Of a stretch of 64,000 bases of DNA, positions 1 through 11,275 are shown piece by piece. The stretch comes from Sphagnum compactum (lineage: Eukaryota > Bryophyta > Sphagnopsida > Sphagnales). The first letter of the stretch is position 1; the number at the start of each line of letters is the position of its first letter. Made by a program: the position numbers and the translations under genes. Under the pieces are notes generated by a model. The model had not been told where the DNA came from and ran no database searches. It saw only the letters and a list, made by a program, of their open reading frames with translations. The DNA lies in assembly GCA_965153455.1 (NCBI GenBank), contig OZ234499.1, positions 5,710,459 to 5,774,458 on the forward strand, read 5' to 3'.

Positions 1-760
1 AAATCCATCAAGGGCACATGGAAAAACCTTGGATCTTCTCACTGAAATGAAGATCTCAATCCTGACTGGTGAGATTCTAACTGACAGTCGGGAGAAAGGG
101 AAATTCACACAAGGGTTTTTGAGACTTAGAAAAAAGGGGGTGTGAGGCAATGAAGGGAAAATCAGAAAGCAAGATGTGGAGGGACCAACATCTTGACATG
201 AGCTTAATGGGCATATAAGCACTGCAAGCTTGGCAGACAGTTTAGGGTACAGGCCTCCAGCAATAGTTTTTGCTTCAAGTACATAAATGATGTCACAATA
301 TTCAGGAAAAAAAGTACATCATAACCCTTTGCAAATGAACAAGCCATCACTCGTGACTAAAACATCCTCAACAAAATAAGAGCAACAGGAGGCAAGTCAT
401 CAAATCCTCAAAGAGTTCCTATACCTTGCAGGCAAACTCAGTTTAGGGTTGAAGAGAGTGAGAGACAAAGGAATTGCCAAATTAGGGTTTCCAACGCCAG
501 AGAGAGGTGCAACGAAGTTGTGAAAAGTCTCCTTTGAAGACTGAAGTGAATTCCCATAAACTCTGTAAAACACGCATCATGAAAAACTTGGCAACTCACT
601 ACTCCAGAACTCAAGAAAACCAATTATTTGACATCATTAGCAAGCTTTTGAGGCTTATCGAAACCCTAAAAACAACCAATCTCCCAAGACAAGCGACAGG
701 AGACAAGGGGAAACAAAAAAAACACAAACGGAGGGATGCACGTAGAACCTGCAGACTCAC

Positions 761-811
761 CAGATTTTTACGAAACCTGCGTGCCACGGCTGCTGACCTC
801 TGGGATGACAT
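761..811 (-). CDS. Possible first coding exon of a leftward gene cut by the window edge
   Basis: Read leftward from an ATG at 811, this short exon encodes 17 residues (MSSQRSAAVARRFRKNL) and ends at a consensus donor, CTG|GTGAGT, at 761/760. It is preceded by a GC-rich, GA-rich leader at about 812-1130, which looks like a plant 5' UTR and promoter, and by an AAACCCTAA-like motif at about 853-860. The arginine-rich, acid-free start would suit an organelle targeting peptide, but that is inference. A candidate acceptor (TTTTACAG) lies near 573. The exon after it reads openly in a phase that does not match this exon, so the gene model is unfinished. I do not recognise the product. Chance similarity to an exon is possible. 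Confidence 0.3.
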
Positions 812-1140
812 CGATCCCAGCCTATGTGCACTCCAAAAGCACGAGAACAGAGGAAACCCTAAAAGCTCGCTTCGCCGTTTCTCTCTCTCTCTCTCCCTCC
901 TCCTCCTGCTGGTGGTGGCGCTCCTCCAAAATTCCACAACAACTCCCACCTCGTCTACTGCAGAGCTGTAGCTAAAGCTCTTGGGAAATCGAAAGCCAAG
1001 ACGGAAAAAGGTGAAGGCAGGTGGAGGCTCCAAAGCAAAACGTAGGAGCGAGCGAGCGAGCGAGCTAGCAGCATCGTCTTCTCTTTTTATTGTACACGTC
1101 CGTCCGTCCCTCCGTCCGTCCGTCCGTCGACGTAGCGAAG
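812..1140 (-). promoter_or_regulatory. GA/CT-rich leader-like region with CGTC and GAGC microsatellites
   Basis: This is a GC-rich island in an otherwise AT-rich region. It holds a CT tract at 883-903, an AGCG tetranucleotide run at 1047-1065 and a CGTC run at 1097-1129. Its composition is typical of plant core promoters and 5' UTRs. With the exon-like stretch at 761-811 it suggests a leftward transcription start. No TATA box was identified with confidence. Confidence 0.3.
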
Positions 1141-3577
1141 GCGCAAAAAGCTCCGACCACCGTGTGAACTTGCGAGAACAACTTCCGAGAAGCGGTCGGA
1201 GGGGAAACGCGGCGCTGGTTTTTTTTTGGCGAATTGTTTTTCAGAATTTCTTTTTAAACATGAAAGTTTTGTGATTTTTAGTGATTTTTTCGCCATTTTT
1301 CTAAATTAAAAAATAAAAATTAGCCACCTCTAGACCTACGAACTTCCTAGGTCGCCACTTGTATTGGCACTTTTGTAAAAATGCTGCAGCCCACCGACGA
1401 CTGTCGCCATTTAATGCAAATTAATGCTGGGGTCCTCGCCAGTGGACCTACTTAAGAAATTTGAAAAAATTAAAATAAAACAAAAACAAAAAACCCTATA
1501 GTGGCGAGCAGGGTTTTTTCTTTTCATATTTGTGATGTAGCTGAACTGGCAATTGTCCATATTAAAGTTTAGCCAAATTTGGCTATAAACAGGATATGCA
1601 AGAAAAAAACACAAGAAATTGTGTTTGGGAACAAATGGATTCTTGACTTCTGGGTCAGTCTATATTGTTGTTACTAACATTTCTCATCCATCCATCCATC
1701 CATCCTAAACCCTTTTCTATATTACTTGCATAGAAGTCCCTTAAGAAAGGGAGTCCTAAGTGGTGAGGGGGAAAGCTTTCCTCGTTTTGAAGAATTGAAC
1801 AATCAAAATATGATGCTAGTTTTAGAATGAAGTTTGTTCCAAGCCCATTTTGGGTCTAACAAAATTTGGGTTGAAATTGATTTATTTATATTGTATAATG
1901 CACATGTTAGATTGTGGTGAAATGAGAATTCAACAATCAGTTCTCCACAATCTAACAATTCATGTTATGAAAAAAAAATTCTTTTTACACGTCATTGAAT
2001 AATAATCATTCACAACCAACTTTTTTTTTTCTTTTTTTCTTTTTTTTTAATCGTGTGTCTTTTCATATTTCAGATTTCTAGATTCATCCATCCTAGCCTT
2101 CATTTCATCCATTATCTTTCCTATAATTTCCATTTTCTTAGATTTGGGTTTCTCAAACATTTCAACCTTTCCTAGAACTTTCCAACCATCCATTCTATAT
2201 TGTTGTTACTCACATTTCTCATCCATCCATCCATCCATCCTATCCAATACATATTTTTCCTTGTTCTATAGTTTTAAGCATTATTTCATCAATCAATTTT
2301 ATTGGATTTATGGTTTTTTACATTTTACATTTTCCAACTTCCCCAACAGCCACCTGTCATCCAATGGGGTTGCATGGGGCCTTAAGATGGAAGCTAAACT
2401 ACCAAAAGAAAATTTTGAAACACCTTCAAACTTAAGGCATCTAATTCTTTTTGTTACTATTCCTTCAATGTTAAAGCAAGGAATTTCAACTTCAACTTCT
2501 TCTTTCTTTTTTTTTTTTGGTTACTCTACCTTCAATTAGGTCTTCAAATATTATTTAACTTTCCTGAATTTTCATCACTCCAAACTACCTCCATTTTCAT
2601 CAATTGTCAAACATTCTCAACCTTTTCAACTTTGTTCAGGTTCAACTATTGTCCAAGTTTCTCAAATTTCTGAAATTCGACTTTCTAATATTCCATTCTT
2701 CCCAACTTTCTCAACTTTTCTACATTCAATTTTCTCAAGGTTCCATTTTCTTGACTTTCTCAAATTTATTTGTCCAACTTCTTAAAACTTTCCTAGATAA
2801 CTCCCATTTCATCCATTGTCTAACTTTTCAAAAGAATTGAGAATCTTAACACACACATCTATTCCAATGGAAAAGCTGGCATAAGAGGAAGTCGAATAAG
2901 TGGTAAAGTGATGCAAAAGCCATCATATAAATGTCATTTCTTCCACTATACGGAACACCTATATGGAACACCCACATTAGTGCATGACCAGTATATGTTG
3001 AAGTTCTTCTGTAGTTAAAACCTTTACAATGTTGAGCAAAACCTTTTCCTTGTATTGATTCAAAAGAAAATCCTCATACATGCAAATGTAAAGCCCTTGG
3101 TCAGATTTTAATGTCTCCTCTCTGCAAAGTTGCCACTTGCATGTTGAAGCCTAAATTTGTGAACTTTTTAACAAAGGGAAAAGTGGTGTTTAAGTAGAGA
3201 AAAAGAATGAAAGATGAAACAAACTACATTAAGCACGCACTTAGCCCAAATAATTAGCCAAATAACCAAGTCCTAGATTTAATATCATTTTGTGTAAAGA
3301 CCTGCACCTTTTTTATTTTTTAGTGTAACCAAAGGGCACCTTAGCTAGTGTAATTGTTCCTCTGCTATTTGCCAGGCGTTTTGAAATACCCGCCAGTTTT
3401 TTTTCATTTTTTTTCATGATACCCAATGGGCATCACAGGAATTTTTTTTTAAAAAAATAAAAATTGGCTTAGGTCTTTATGCTCAGTAAAGCCCTCGGTT
3501 GCAGGTTTTACTGGAATCAAGCCCGTGCTCAACTCCAACTCCTCCTCATGCAAATGTAGCACGGGCTCCGACATAAA
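1141..3577. other. AT-rich intergenic DNA with CATC microsatellites
   Basis: No gene was found. Two 45-bp direct repeats (1661-1705 and 2196-2240) each end in a (CATC)n run and share the sequence TATATTGTTGTTACT. The stretch 2540-2830 is a pyrimidine-rich low-complexity tract of degenerate TTTCTCAACTTTC-like words. Open frames here are low-complexity reading of that tract. An inverted pair AGCCCGTGCT / AGCACGGGCT lies at about 3520-3566. Confidence 0.6.
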
Positions 3578-3930
3578 CAAGGGGTTGTGTCGCACAAGGG
3601 GTTGTGTCGCACTAGTGTGGCCTTGCCATTTACATTAAAAAGTATTTTAAACAAAAAGAAGAATTATGGAAACTCAAATATTTCACCATGCAAAAACATA
3701 TTATCTTTGAAAAATCCTTTAAAGGAAACCAAAATCCTTCAAGATATTATAACTCTATAACTAATCTCAGCTTTCAAAACAAGCCAAAATATCCATCTTC
3801 CAAAAATGCTCATACAAAAATAGACCTACTATAATTACCTAGGGGCCTATAAAAATCCCCTAAGCTACTATACTCTATAATGAGTCTAAACACAACAATA
3901 TCCTTGCCCTTGGTATGCAAGGCCAACAAG
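3578..3930 (+). repeat. Dispersed LTR-like repeat, copy 1
   Basis: One of three copies in the window; the others are at 6300-6630 (reverse strand) and 18500-18790. Shared blocks include AATATTTCACCATGCAAAAA, CCTTCAAGATATTA, CTCTATAACTAATCTCA and AATCTAAACACAATA, and the right end reads GGCAAGGCCAACA. The left end carries the purine tract AAGGGG followed by TGTGTCGCAC, as expected for a polypurine tract next to an LTR start. In this copy that 17-bp unit is duplicated in tandem (3578-3611). I infer a degenerate LTR retrotransposon end, but no clear target-site duplication was seen and no coding domain is attached. Confidence 0.6.
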
Positions 3931-4290
3931 AGTCTACCTTCTTCCTCTCCTGGCATGAATGAATGTATGTGGGCCAAGACTCGCTCACTCCCCAGTGTCT
4001 GTCGACTACTTCTCAATTAATTAGCACCAAGATGGTGCAGCAGCTGTGCTCCTATCTACCTATTGTGCCTAATAATCAAAAGACAAAAAGAAGGTTCCCT
4101 AATTGGGTGAGCTGCTGCAGAGATACTCCAAAAATTGGCGTTTGCAAATGGCAGACTACATAACTAGAGGTGCCATTTCAAAATGGGTTTTTGCAAAAAA
4201 TATAGTAATGGGTTTGGCTCTGGATCATGCACAGAATTTGTGAAGAAGGTAGGTAGGGCGATCATGCAATGAGGAGGACTTAGCCAAATT

Positions 4291-4415
4291 TGGCTAGAGG
4301 TCAGAGCTAAGGGAAATAGAAAACTTTAGGAGTCCTCCTCTAATGTGGCTAGAGGTCAGAGCTAGGGGAAATAGAAAACTTTAGGATTCCTCCTCTATTT
4401 TGGCTACTTGTTGGA
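4291..4415. repeat. 55-bp tandem repeat, about 2.2 copies
   Basis: Units at 4291-4345 and 4346-4400 begin TGGCTAGAGGTCAGAGCTA and differ at only a few bases. A third partial unit starts at 4401. Each unit ends with TCCTCCTCTA. The array lies about 200 bp beyond the stop codon of the leftward HMA gene, so it may fall in that gene's 3' region. No function is evident. Confidence 0.85.
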
Positions 4416-4617
4416 AGCTCATCTCTAAATATGGCTCAACTGTAATAGGCCTTGCCTTTTCCTCATAATGTGACCAGTTTGGCCCATTCTTTTCCCCCAA
4501 AAAAAAACCCTTTCTAGACCTTTAGCACCTTCCTGATTTCTTGCCAGGTTGCTAAAATTTGCCCCCAAGCAAAACGAACAAAAAAAAAGAACACTGATCT
4601 GGATCAATGATCTGCTT

Positions 4618-5412
4618 TCAATAGTTATAATACTCTGACTCAATGTGTTTCAAGTAGTTAGGATTTGTGATCACTGCTGCATCATGGTCATGGCGGCTAC
4701 TAGAGTGGTAAGATCGACTGTAGTCCACCGCTGAAGGGGCATAGTAGTGATAGTTGCAGCTTTGTGAGCCAAAGTAAGACCCACTAGAAGATGGATATAA
4801 CTCATATTGACTGCTAGATCCACTAGCAGTTGTGAAGAATTCACTGTCGTGTCGGTTATACCGGCTCTGATGATGCGCCATCTCAGTGGGAATGTACTCC
4901 AGCATATAGTCTTTATGTTCGTGCCGGTTATTATTACGCTTCTGATCACTGGAGGAAGCAAATGCCGCGGCCCAGAACTGAGATTTACTCTTCACGTGCT
5001 TAGCCTTCTTCAGCACTCGCAATGGATCCACGAAACCAGTGACGATCACCTTGTGCGGCGTGACGGGATCGCACAAGACTTGATCCACACCCTCTAGCTC
5101 GAAAATCTCCTCACGTAGCTTCTCCTCACATTTGCTGCAACACATGCCAGGCACCATGAGCTCGGTGACGGCCTGCACGGCCGGAATAAATTTATTGTTC
5201 CTCATCACATGATGGCGATCATCTCTAGAACTGTACTTGTTGGAGTAAGGATCGACATCGTGCGACGTCGTACTAGAATAGGCGGCGGCGGCGCTGCTAT
5301 ACGTAGGCACCATGAGATTTCTCCTCCGCGAGCTGTTGACGATCCAATTAAAAGGCTTGCGGGGCTGATCATCGCCATAGAAGAGTTCGTAATTCATCTC
5401 CTGGAACGCCAT
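4618..5412 (-). CDS. HMA (heavy-metal-associated) domain protein with Y/S/H-rich tail, 264 residues
   Basis: The product is a plant HMA-domain protein of the HPP/HIPP type, likely a cytosolic or nuclear metal-binding or adaptor protein; that role is family knowledge, not shown here. The HMA fold covers residues 83-146 and begins VTELMVPGMCCSKC, giving the metal motif M90-x-C92-x-x-C95. It continues through the usual beta-strands to VDPLRVLKKAKHVKSKSQFW. Residues 1-80 are low-complexity. Residues 150-264 are rich in Tyr, Ser, His and Asn and end NPNYLKHIESEYYNY. There is no C-terminal CaaX box, so it is not a classical isoprenylated HIPP. I chose ATG 5412 because MAFQEMNYELFY aligns with the start of the paralogue at 51047 (MAIMSLNEFFYS). 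The frame stays open upstream to 5529 but contains no other ATG. No intron is needed. It is unlikely to be a pseudogene. Confidence 0.85.
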   Translation of the reverse strand: MAFQEMNYELFYGDDQPRKPFNWIVNSSRRRNLMVPTYSSAAAAYSSTTSHDVDPYSNKYSSRDDRHHVMRNNKFIPAVQAVTELMVPGMCCSKCEEKLREEIFELEGVDQVLCDPVTPHKVIVTGFVDPLRVLKKAKHVKSKSQFWAAAFASSSDQKRNNNRHEHKDYMLEYIPTEMAHHQSRYNRHDSEFFTTASGSSSQYELYPSSSGSYFGSQSCNYHYYAPSAVDYSRSYHSSSRHDHDAAVITNPNYLKHIESEYYNY

Positions 5413-5780
5413 CTGATGAGCACTGTCACTAGCTGGGTCAATGGCCGGTGTAGTAGATAGATAGCTGCACAACAACAACAACACCAACAACCCAAAACAA
5501 ATGAACACCCAATTTAGCTCTAAACCCAAATTTCAAAACTAGTTTCTGAAACAGAGGTGATCTAGGAGTTGCTGAAATTCACTCAACTTCTGGGGATCGA
5601 TCCACAAGTAGGCAAGTACTCTAAGCTCTGAAGATCTACAAAGGGAATTAACAAGCTGGAGACTTGGGGTAGTGCAGGAACTACCAAACTGTGATCAAAC
5701 TTCAGCTGAATATGCTGAGAGTGATGGGTACTAGCTGCTGCAGATGATGCGGTATATTATAAAGAAGGAACATATATACG
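5413..5780 (-). promoter_or_regulatory. 5' UTR and probable core promoter of the HMA gene
   Basis: On the reverse strand a TATA-like TTTATAATATA sits at about 5753-5763, some 340 bp before the ATG at 5412. The 39 codons directly upstream of the ATG are open and would encode a hydrophobic stretch (FICFGLLVLLLL), but no ATG starts it. I read it as untranslated leader. Confidence 0.4.
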
Positions 5781-6299
5781 AGTGAATAGATGGCGGATCC
5801 CTAGTGGACTTAGTAAGTTCACATCCATCTTTGATCCAGGGCACTAATTTTCTTTCTTTCAACCTACATCAAGCTGATTTCTTCCATACTAAACTTTTGA
5901 TTTCTTTCAGCAGTGAACATGCAAAATGAAAACGAGAAACATGAGATGCAAGTTGAAAGAGCGCCATTATTAGTTCGAACCTTTGATTACTAAAGAAAAG
6001 AAAAATAGCAAACTAATAATAATAATAATACTATTAGTTCCTAGGTTTTACAAGGAAGATCATGTGCGTGGGCTTGTGAGGTGTAGTTTAATTATTGTTC
6101 TCTGCTTGTTTGCTTCACAAGGATGGCTTGCTGGCTGGCTTCAAGCGCTTGGCTTTAGGGCAAGCTTCCAGGGACACATCTCCGATTCCCTTCCAGGGAA
6201 GGAAACGTACACCACAGTAGACGCCCAAAAGTAAAGGTGGCCTACCACAGATCCTTGTAACAAAAGTATGCACAAAATGCGCTCCTCCCCAGGCCTCAA
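5781..6299. other. Intergenic, no gene seen
   Basis: This lies upstream of the leftward HMA gene. It contains a short AAT microsatellite at about 6016-6030 and nothing else I can support. Confidence 0.5.
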
Positions 6300-6630
6300 C
6301 ATGTTATTGGCCTTGCCTACTACCAAGGCAAGGAGGATATTGTGTTTAGATTCACTATAGAGTATAGTAGCTTAAGTGATTTTGGCCCCTAAGTAATAAG
6401 TCTATTTTTATAGGTGGATTTCAGAATGATGATATTTTGGCCTGTGTTGAAACTTGAGATTAGTTATAGAGTGATAATATCTTGAAGGATTTTGGTTTCT
6501 TTTAGAGGATCTTTTGAAGATTATATTTTTGCATGGTGAAATATTTGAGTTTTCACAATTCTTCTTTTGCCTTAAGATACTTTTTAATATTAATGGCAAG
6601 GCCATGGTGTGACACACCCCTTGTTAGGGT
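6300..6630 (-). repeat. Dispersed LTR-like repeat, copy 2 (reverse orientation)
   Basis: The reverse complement matches 3578-3930 over nearly its full length: ACAAGGGGTGTGTCACACC at one end, then GGCCTTGCCATTAATATT, AATATTTCACCATGCAAAAA, CCTTCAAGATATTATC, and GGCAAGGCCAATAACA at the other. Like copy 1 it keeps a purine tract just outside a TGTGTC start. It has no coding content. Several indels separate it from copies 1 and 3, so these are old insertions. Confidence 0.6.
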
Positions 6631-6760
6631 TTGGAATTACTTAACGATTGATTAGACTCCCTACATTCCAATATCACCACTGTAATAACATGGTGTACCT
6701 GCAAGCCCAGTTATTCACAACAACAGGGCCGCTTCCAAGGGTAGGACATTTTGTGTAGGG

Positions 6761-6856
6761 TAATGCCTGAGGCCATGGCCCTTATCGGAATAAGGGTTTG
6801 CACGAGATGAAGGCGGACCCTTATTCCAGTAGTACCCACGGCCAAGGGCATTACAT
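6761..6856. repeat. Imperfect inverted repeat (hairpin)
   Basis: The arms are about 38 bp each, near 6761-6798 and 6819-6856. Both read GTAATGCC at the outer end and GGAATAAGGGT at the inner end once one is reverse-complemented, and about 70% of positions pair. This could be a foldback or MITE remnant. No duplication of flanking DNA was found. Confidence 0.5.
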
Positions 6857-7635
6857 GGCATAAAAACCAATGGATTGCTACTTTTTTTTTTAAAAAAATT
6901 TAACATTATAACCGGTGGGTACCATATGGGTATCACAGTAATGAAAAAAAGTAACATGAGCATTTTGAAAAGTGAAAACACCCATCTTTGCAATCCTTTT
7001 CTGGTGACTTGTTGGCTGGCAATTGACACAACCAATTTGTTCAACAAGAATCTAGATCTAGTGCCTAGTATGCCCTTGCATCTAGATTCTGCACATGATG
7101 ATATTGGACATCCAGAGCCCTCCTTATAGATTTAGAACGTTTAATAAACTAGATTTCTTTCTGGAACTAATTACTAAATCAATTTATCTTTAGTAGGTGT
7201 GTTGAGAGATCAAATGTTTGTTTCTATCATTTAGAGCTTTCCGAATTGTTTTACAATAACTTAGAAGGGTTTCATTTGCAGGAGTCTGAGTTTGTTGTTG
7301 GATTTGTGTATTATTGCAACAGATGAAGTTTTGATCATTTGAGACTCTTCGCAGCATGCAGCTCAATAATTCCTTGGAGATCCTCATGAGGTCTGGTGTC
7401 CTCTCAGCAAAAGTTGCCCATGATTGATTCTTGAGTTTACAAACATGCCAAAGTGTTTCTATGCGTTCCAGTGTTTTCTTTGAAGTTTGAAGATTCTGAC
7501 GAGTTGTGGCCTTGGTGGCAGCAGGGTGGGTACCTCAGCTGGCAGCTGAAATCACACGCTACAACACTTGTACCAGTTGCCTTGGTCGCTTGTACATGGT
7601 CTTCCCTTGTTAGGGTACCTATAACTTTTTGTTAA

Positions 7636-8150
7636 GGGGGGGGGGGGTGTGTTGGATTTTTTTCAGTTCCCAATGTGTTCCCCAAGTTCCCAACGTGTTC
7701 CCAATAGCTCCTCACTTTATCCGGTCTTCTTTGCCCTAAGTAAGTCCTACTCTTGTAATCTATATATGCAGCCCAAAGGAGGAGATTACAACATATCTAT
7801 TTTGGGACTTTTCTAAGCTTGGGTTTTTTTTTTTGGGATGGACCAATCAAGGATACCCATCACAAAAGAAGAAGAAAAAAAATTGAACTTTGGGCATCCC
7901 CACAACCAATTAATATGAGTCAATAGGTAGAATGTTCATAGGAAGGGCTATTAGTTGAGGCCAACAAAAGTGCCAGCCAATTTTAGGAATATAACTTCCA
8001 TGCAACCAATGAGAAGTTGTGTCATGGAGTGCTCCCTTGTCATGGGGGGGGGAGGGGGGGCTCAAAGCAAACAGTTCCCAAGTTCCACACATATTCCTCA
8101 AAGAATTCCCAATGGCACCTCACTTTTATCCCATATGTTTTGGCAAATGT
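7636..8150 (+). repeat. G-run headed direct repeat pair
   Basis: A run of 12 G (7636-7647) precedes TGTGTTGGA and then CAGTTCCCAATGTGTTCCCC and CTCCTCACTTTATCC. A second G-rich run (8044-8058) precedes CAGTTCCCAAGTTCC and ACCTCACTTTTATCC. The two roughly 100-bp segments are related direct repeats about 400 bp apart. A purine tract followed by TGTGTTGG suggests the border of an LTR, but there is no retrotransposon coding sequence nearby. Confidence 0.4.
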
Positions 8151-8378
8151 TGTTCTCCTTTCACCATTGGAGTGGGTGGCTGGCCAAATGTGTTGGATTT
8201 GTGAATAATGGATCCGCTGACCTACTGCTTTAGTGTGGTTGTCCACTATTTCATGTCCTGTCCCTACCACCCACCCCCTCTCCCCCAACTCAACAATTGT
8301 AGATCACGGAACTCCTCATTCCAAGGTTGGCAAAGAGAAACTAGTTTCTGCTGAACCCCCTTTACCCTTCAAAATACA

Positions 8379-8397
8379 TTTAGGGTTTAGGGTTTAA
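8379..8397 (+). repeat. Interstitial plant telomere-like repeat
   Basis: TTTAGGGTTTAGGGTTTAA is 2.7 units of the Arabidopsis-type telomere heptamer. It is too short to indicate a former chromosome end. It may be a chance or promoter-type telo-box. Confidence 0.6.
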
Positions 8398-8649
8398 TGG
8401 GTATTTTTTTTTCGGTGATGCCTCGTGTTCACATCAAAACCTACTGAATGTACATATTGAGAGATGAGGGTTTGGGAAAGAGCGTAGTGAGGATATACAA
8501 CATACTGATTTCCATCAATGTCTTGGGTTGTAGGTGGCAAATAACTTTGATTTTGACAAACAAAGCAAGAGTTAGGGTAAAGAGGCCCATCACCAAACAC
8601 AGGCTGATCACTGAACATCTATTAAGTGCGATAGTGGGCCTATGTTAAA

Positions 8650-10329
8650 ACATAACAATTCTTATGTGTATTTGCCCTTTTGTCTCTCACCAAACGCTTG
8701 GTTCAAAATAATTCTGTTCTAAATTTTTCATATTGCTAATCGCCCATCAAGTTTTAGTGTTCGATATTAGAGATTTTGGTGGCCATGTTTGTAAAAATTT
8801 TGAATAAATTTACAAAGGGACCCATTTCGTGATAAGTGATTAGCTGAATTTCATTAGGGAAAGGGGGAAACATGAAATATTTTCAATGTTTGGTTATAGG
8901 GAAAAATTGAGCCAATTTGCAAAGGCCACATGTTTGGTGTGGAAATAAAAACTTGGTGATAAACAATTGGATTGAATATTACAAGGAGAAAAAGCTTAGT
9001 GATGGGGCTTGCAAATGATGTTAAATAGCACACAACTAACCATATACAAGGATTAGGGTTTACAAGAATCCAAGGGATAATCAAATCCTTTACATTAATT
9101 TGGAAATCCTTCTGATCTCCCCCCAATTTTGTGCACATCCCATTCTTGCCAAAAACTACAACCACCAAATTCACAAGGTAATGCTGCAAATCTGCATACA
9201 CGATTCATTCTTATAATGATACAAACAAAACTCAAATAGTATGTCCAAGCTTCCAATTTGTGAGAGAGTTAGCTTCAAGTCTTTCATCAAGGTTTTGAGA
9301 GCATATGGGCTAGATCAGTAAAGGCCAGGCAACATAGAAAGATTAGAGAACTCTAAGTAGATCAACAAGTCCTAGTAGATCAACAAGACAAACTTTGCAA
9401 CTTAAAGTAGCTAAAAAAAAGTCTTTAGAGCTAGATTGGGAAATTGCACACGTTAGGTTAGCCAAAGAGGAGCTACAAGAACATGATCATCAACAATCAA
9501 ATCCTAAAATTGTCAAAGAAGAGAGAGATTCAAAGGTGGATGTATGGGGCATCTAAAAAGGGATGCAATAGATGAACTTTCCAGTCAAAAATTCAAAATT
9601 TTTTTGTATTACCGTTGGATATAAAGTTCTCTAATTCATAGGTATAGTATAGGTTGCAATAAAAGAGGTAGATTTTTTCAAGCTCTAAGAAGTCATAGTT
9701 GTTATACACACCTATTGCCTACACAAAGATAATTGATCAAAATTTAATATGGTCAAACTTTGAAAAGTTCTATGTTTTGATCACAAGTTCCAAATAACTA
9801 AAGGCATATGCATTTCACACTTACCCTGATCTTTCACATTTTCTTCAGAACTAGTCAAAATACAAAATATTCCGGTTTGTACATTTTATAGGGCCAGACC
9901 AAACACCCCCCACTTGTTGGAGGTTAAGGCATGGGGGTTTTGAATCATGATGTTGTTGAATGTGCCTCGTAGGAGGTGAAGTGGATTGGATGACCAACCC
10001 AAACAGGACAAAAAGAATGTCTCGCCATTTTTTGGATCACCAAAACCAACAATAAAACAATGAAAAGTCAACATATCCAATCGTATCAGCACTAGAGGCA
10101 AATGGAGCAACCAGGCATTAGAAGAGGCCATGGATGTAGTTGAAAAAGGGACAACTTCATTGAAGAAGGCAAGTAGGCACTGGAACATACCATTAACCTT
10201 GTTGTTTGATCATTTGTATGGAAAAACAAAATCCAAAAAAATAAGACCAATAGATGTGTTAACAACATAAGAAGATTAAACAATGGTTTTTTGGGTTTTG
10301 GCTATGTTGGATGTTGGGCTATCAATAAG
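8650..10329. other. AT-rich intergenic DNA, no supported gene
   Basis: Open frames up to 115 codons occur (for example 8854-9201, reverse) but show no recognisable domain and no splice context. I see no repeat structure here that I can define. Confidence 0.5.
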
Positions 10330-11275
10330 CTTGCAACAATTTTGCCAAATTATGCTTCAATACCCTAATTTAGCCTAATTTATTTAAGTTTTGCCAAGTT
10401 TTGTGAAGTATAACCAAGATTAACCAAAATAGCCATGTTTAACGAAGTTTTGCTAAGTTTTGTTAAGTTTAGCCATGTTTTGCCATGTTTTGCCTCAATA
10501 CCCTAATTTAATTTAGTTTATCTACATTTTGCCAAGTTTAGCCATGTTTTGCCAAGTTTTGCGTCTATACCTTAATTTAACGTAATTTATCCAAGTTTTG
10601 CCAAGGTTAGCCAAGTTTAAACAAAATAGTCATGTTTAGGCAAATTTTGCTAAGTTTTGCCAAGTTTAACCTAAATAACCATGTTTTGCCATGTTTTGTC
10701 AAGTTTAACCTAAATAACCATGTTTTGCCATGTTTTGCTAAGTTTAGCCAGATTTAACCTAAATAGCCATGTTTTGCCATGTTTTGCCATGTTTAGCCAA
10801 TTTTAACATAAATAACCATATTTTGCCAAATTTAACCAAATTTAACCTAAATAGCCATGTTTTGCCAAGTTTAGCCAAATTTAACCTAAATAGTCATGTT
10901 TAGCCAAGTTTTGTCAAGTTTGACCAAGTTTAACTTAAATAACCATGTTTTGCCAAGTTTTACCAAGTTTTGCCAAATTTAACCTAAATAACCATGTTTA
11001 ACCAAGTTTTGCCAAGTTTAACCTAAATAGTCATGTTTTGTTATGTTTTGTCAAATTTAACCTAAATAACCATGTTTTGTCATGTTTTGCTAAATTTTGT
11101 TTCAATACCCTATTTTAACCTAATTTATTTAAGTTTTGTCAAGTTTTGCCTCCTTACCTTAGTTTAGCCTAATTTATTTAAATTTTGCCAAGTTTAACCT
11201 AAATAATCAAAATTTGCCAAGTTTAACCAAATTTAACCTAAATAGCCAAGTTTAACCAAATTTAACCTAAATTTG
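10330..11275. repeat. Degenerate minisatellite of GCCAAGTTT / TAACCTAAATAACC words
   Basis: Nearly 950 bp are built from short alternating words: CCATGTTTTGCCATGTTTTG, GCCAAGTTTAACC and CTAAATAACCATG. A loose higher-order unit of about 28-45 bp is visible, for example in 10700-10900. Purine and pyrimidine words alternate regularly and no frame stays open. It is a satellite-like tract of unknown role. Confidence 0.85.

Noticed and set aside
1661-2240. Paired CATC repeats as an LTR pair
   Set aside because: Only 45 bp of identity ending in a microsatellite, with nothing retroelement-like between them.
5413-5529. N-terminal signal anchor of the HMA protein
   Set aside because: There is no ATG in this part of the frame, and the paralogue starts at the equivalent of the downstream ATG.
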